Source: Bacillota bacterium (GTDB taxonomy: Bacteria; Bacillota; UBA4882; UBA8346). Taken from it: a DNA stretch of 64,000 bases. Where the stretch lies: NCBI GenBank assembly GCA_023436305.1, contig JAEZJQ010000050.1:1-64000 (forward strand). The letters run 5' to 3'. The notes under the pieces were generated by a model that was not told the DNA's origin, made no database searches, and saw only the letters and a program-made list of their open reading frames with translations. The position numbers and the translations under genes were made by a program. This document shows, piece by piece, positions 63,027 to 64,000 of this stretch. How positions within the stretch are numbered: the first letter of the stretch is position 1; every line of letters begins with the position of its first letter.

Positions 63027-63706
63027 CACCCGCCGGTCTCCTTGCAGGCACATGCGCCAATAATTTCCCCGGCCATCCGTTTCAAATTTTCAGCAGCTTT
63101 ACGGGGATCGTTCTTGGCGAAAATCGCCGATACCACTGCTATCCCTTGAATTCCCGACGTTTTTAACATTGGCATATTGGTTTCGTTGATGCCGCCAATG
63201 GCCACCACCGGAATCGCAACCCCACCGGTTATTCGTTCTAATTCCCGGCATTCCACGTAACCCGCGTCGTTTTTGGTCCCGGTCGGGAATACCGCGCCCG
63301 CCCCCAGATAGTCGGCGCCGTCTTTTTCGGCCTGAACGGCTTCCGCCACATTGGCTACTGAAACTCCCAAAATCTTCCCGGGCCCCAGCAGACGCCGGGC
63401 AGTTAACGCCGGCATATCGTCCTGGCCAACGTGCAGGCCGGCAGCATCTACCGCCAGTGCAATATCAAGCCGGTCATTGATGATTAACGGGATACCATAC
63501 CGCGTGGTCACCTGTTTGACTTCCGCAGCCATATTTATAAAATCCCGGGTTGATATGTTTTTTTCTCTGAGCTGGACCATGGTTGCGCCTCCAAGAATGG
63601 CCTGTTCCACTTGATCAACAAACCGCTTTCCGTTCAGCCAACTCCGGTCCGTTACTACATAAAGTATAGGGTCGAATTGTTTAACCAATGCTGATTTTCC
63701 CTTCAT
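63026..63706 (-). CDS. thiE: thiamine-phosphate synthase ThiE
   Basis: A 226-aa enzyme (220 aa if TTG at 63688 is used) that joins HMP-pyrophosphate and thiazole phosphate to thiamine monophosphate. Motifs: ILYVVTDRSW, MVQLREKN, LIINDRLDIALAVDAAGLHVGQDDMP, GVSVAN, GAGAVFPTGTKNDA, VVAIGGI. The start is ambiguous: the ATG at 63706 overlaps thiM by 26 nt and has no clear ribosome site, whereas the TTG at 63688 has GAAGGG 10 nt upstream. It is cotranslated with the HAD gene through a 1-nt overlap. Confidence 0.96.
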   Translation of the reverse strand: MKGKSALVKQFDPILYVVTDRSWLNGKRFVDQVEQAILGGATMVQLREKNISTRDFINMAAEVKQVTTRYGIPLIINDRLDIALAVDAAGLHVGQDDMPALTARRLLGPGKILGVSVANVAEAVQAEKDGADYLGAGAVFPTGTKNDAGYVECRELERITGGVAIPVVAIGGINETNMPMLKTSGIQGIAVVSAIFAKNDPRKAAENLKRMAGEIIGACACKETGG

Positions 63707-64000
63707 TCATTAATGTTTCATCGTCCATCCGGCTAATCTCGTCCATGAGGAAGACCCGGAAGCTTCCATTTCCAAGTCCGGCGGTTTCAACCCTCCGGTA
63801 AGCCTTTTGACCGGCAATTCCCATGGCCATTATCGCCGCCGCCGTAGCCACGGCATGGTCTTCCTTCACACCGCAAAAAGCCCCGATTAACGAGGTACAC
63901 ATACACCCTGTACCCGTAATACCGGCCATCATGGCATGCCCGTTTTTAATAAAACAACTCCTTGTTCCATCCGAAACCACATCAATGACTCCGGTAATCG
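63681..64000 (-). CDS. thiM: hydroxyethylthiazole kinase ThiM (partial, runs off the window)
   Basis: The C-terminal ~106 residues are inside the window; the N-terminus lies beyond position 64000. The visible part shows TGVIDVVSDGTRS, NGHAMMAGITGTGCMCTSLIGAF, containing the catalytic Cys region TGTGC of ThiM, and AAAIMAMGIAGQKA. The enzyme phosphorylates hydroxyethylthiazole for salvage. It is upstream of thiE in the same operon, and any TPP riboswitch would be outside the window. Confidence 0.93.
   Translation of the reverse strand, partial: ITGVIDVVSDGTRSCFIKNGHAMMAGITGTGCMCTSLIGAFCGVKEDHAVATAAAIMAMGIAGQKAYRRVETAGLGNGSFRVFLMDEISRMDDETLMNEGKISIG

Noticed and set aside
1..64000. CRISPR arrays, rRNA genes, complete insertion sequences, phage genes
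   Set aside because: None was seen: no regularly spaced direct repeats, no rRNA-like blocks, no transposase or integrase gene.

Overview
The window reads as a chromosomal segment of a Gram-positive, Bacillota-like bacterium of moderate GC. Most genes have strong AGGAGG-type ribosome binding sites, GTG and TTG starts are common, promoters are TTGACA/TATAAT-like, and Rho-independent terminators are frequent. The gene content (cytoplasmic GH3/GH9/GH52 glycosidases, an Mgl-type sugar ABC transporter, LacI-type sensors, a GldFG-like ABC system with DUF4340) would suit a saccharolytic anaerobe of the Limnochordia/Hydrogenispora kind. That placement is an inference; no rRNA or tRNA gene was seen.

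Layout. (1) 1-16,000: a hypothetical gene, a giant RHS/SpvB-type protein with a variable C-terminal module, a collagen-like Gly-rich protein, an orphan single-module type I polyketide synthase (KS-AT-DH-KR-ACP) and a small HTH-like protein, all on the + strand. (2) 16,000-24,400: an autoregulated LacI repressor, an RraA-like protein, a PPC/DUF296 protein, an XRE-cupin regulator with an acyl-CoA synthetase, a small membrane protein and a GH3 glycosidase. (3) 24,600-41,900: a two-domain glycosyltransferase, then a thiophilic-metal(loid)-type regulon interrupted by convergent GH9 and GH52 genes. (4) 42,500-46,100: a DEAD-box RNA helicase with a long leader and a secreted four-repeat protein. (5) 46,200-53,100: the mglBAC transporter and a soluble LacI-sensor/GGDEF fusion. 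(6) 53,700-60,700: an ABC-2/GldG/DUF4340 operon and a PAS-GGDEF-HD-GYP membrane protein. (7) 61,000-64,000: thiamine genes thiM (partial)-thiE-HAD phosphatase-thiC.

The most interesting system is in region 3. Two paralogous ArsR-type repressors with conserved cysteines flank the region. The palindrome TATCGTA-N4-TACGATA occurs at five sites. One lies just downstream of a consensus promoter for a 92-aa Cys-rich peptide, two are at the arsR promoter, one is before a PF03773-type permease, and one is before a minus-strand operon. That operon encodes a PqqD-like recognition protein, a thioredoxin/radical-SAM/SPASM/CBM9-like fusion, a previously uncalled 53-aa Cys-rich peptide (38,442-38,603), a second radical SAM/SPASM enzyme, a cysteine desulfurase, an unknown 339-aa protein and an aquaglyceroporin. 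CGC/CC cysteine motifs recur in the 92-aa peptide, in the cytoplasmic loop of the permease, in the 53-aa peptide and in the radical SAM fusion. I infer a metal(loid)-induced pathway that makes, and perhaps modifies, Cys-rich peptides as ligands for export or sequestration. The metal and the peptide modification are unknown.

Two dispersed non-coding repeat families were also found: a 116-bp element with terminal inverted repeats (two copies) and a CGGCAAGT/ACTTGCCG palindromic element (three copies).
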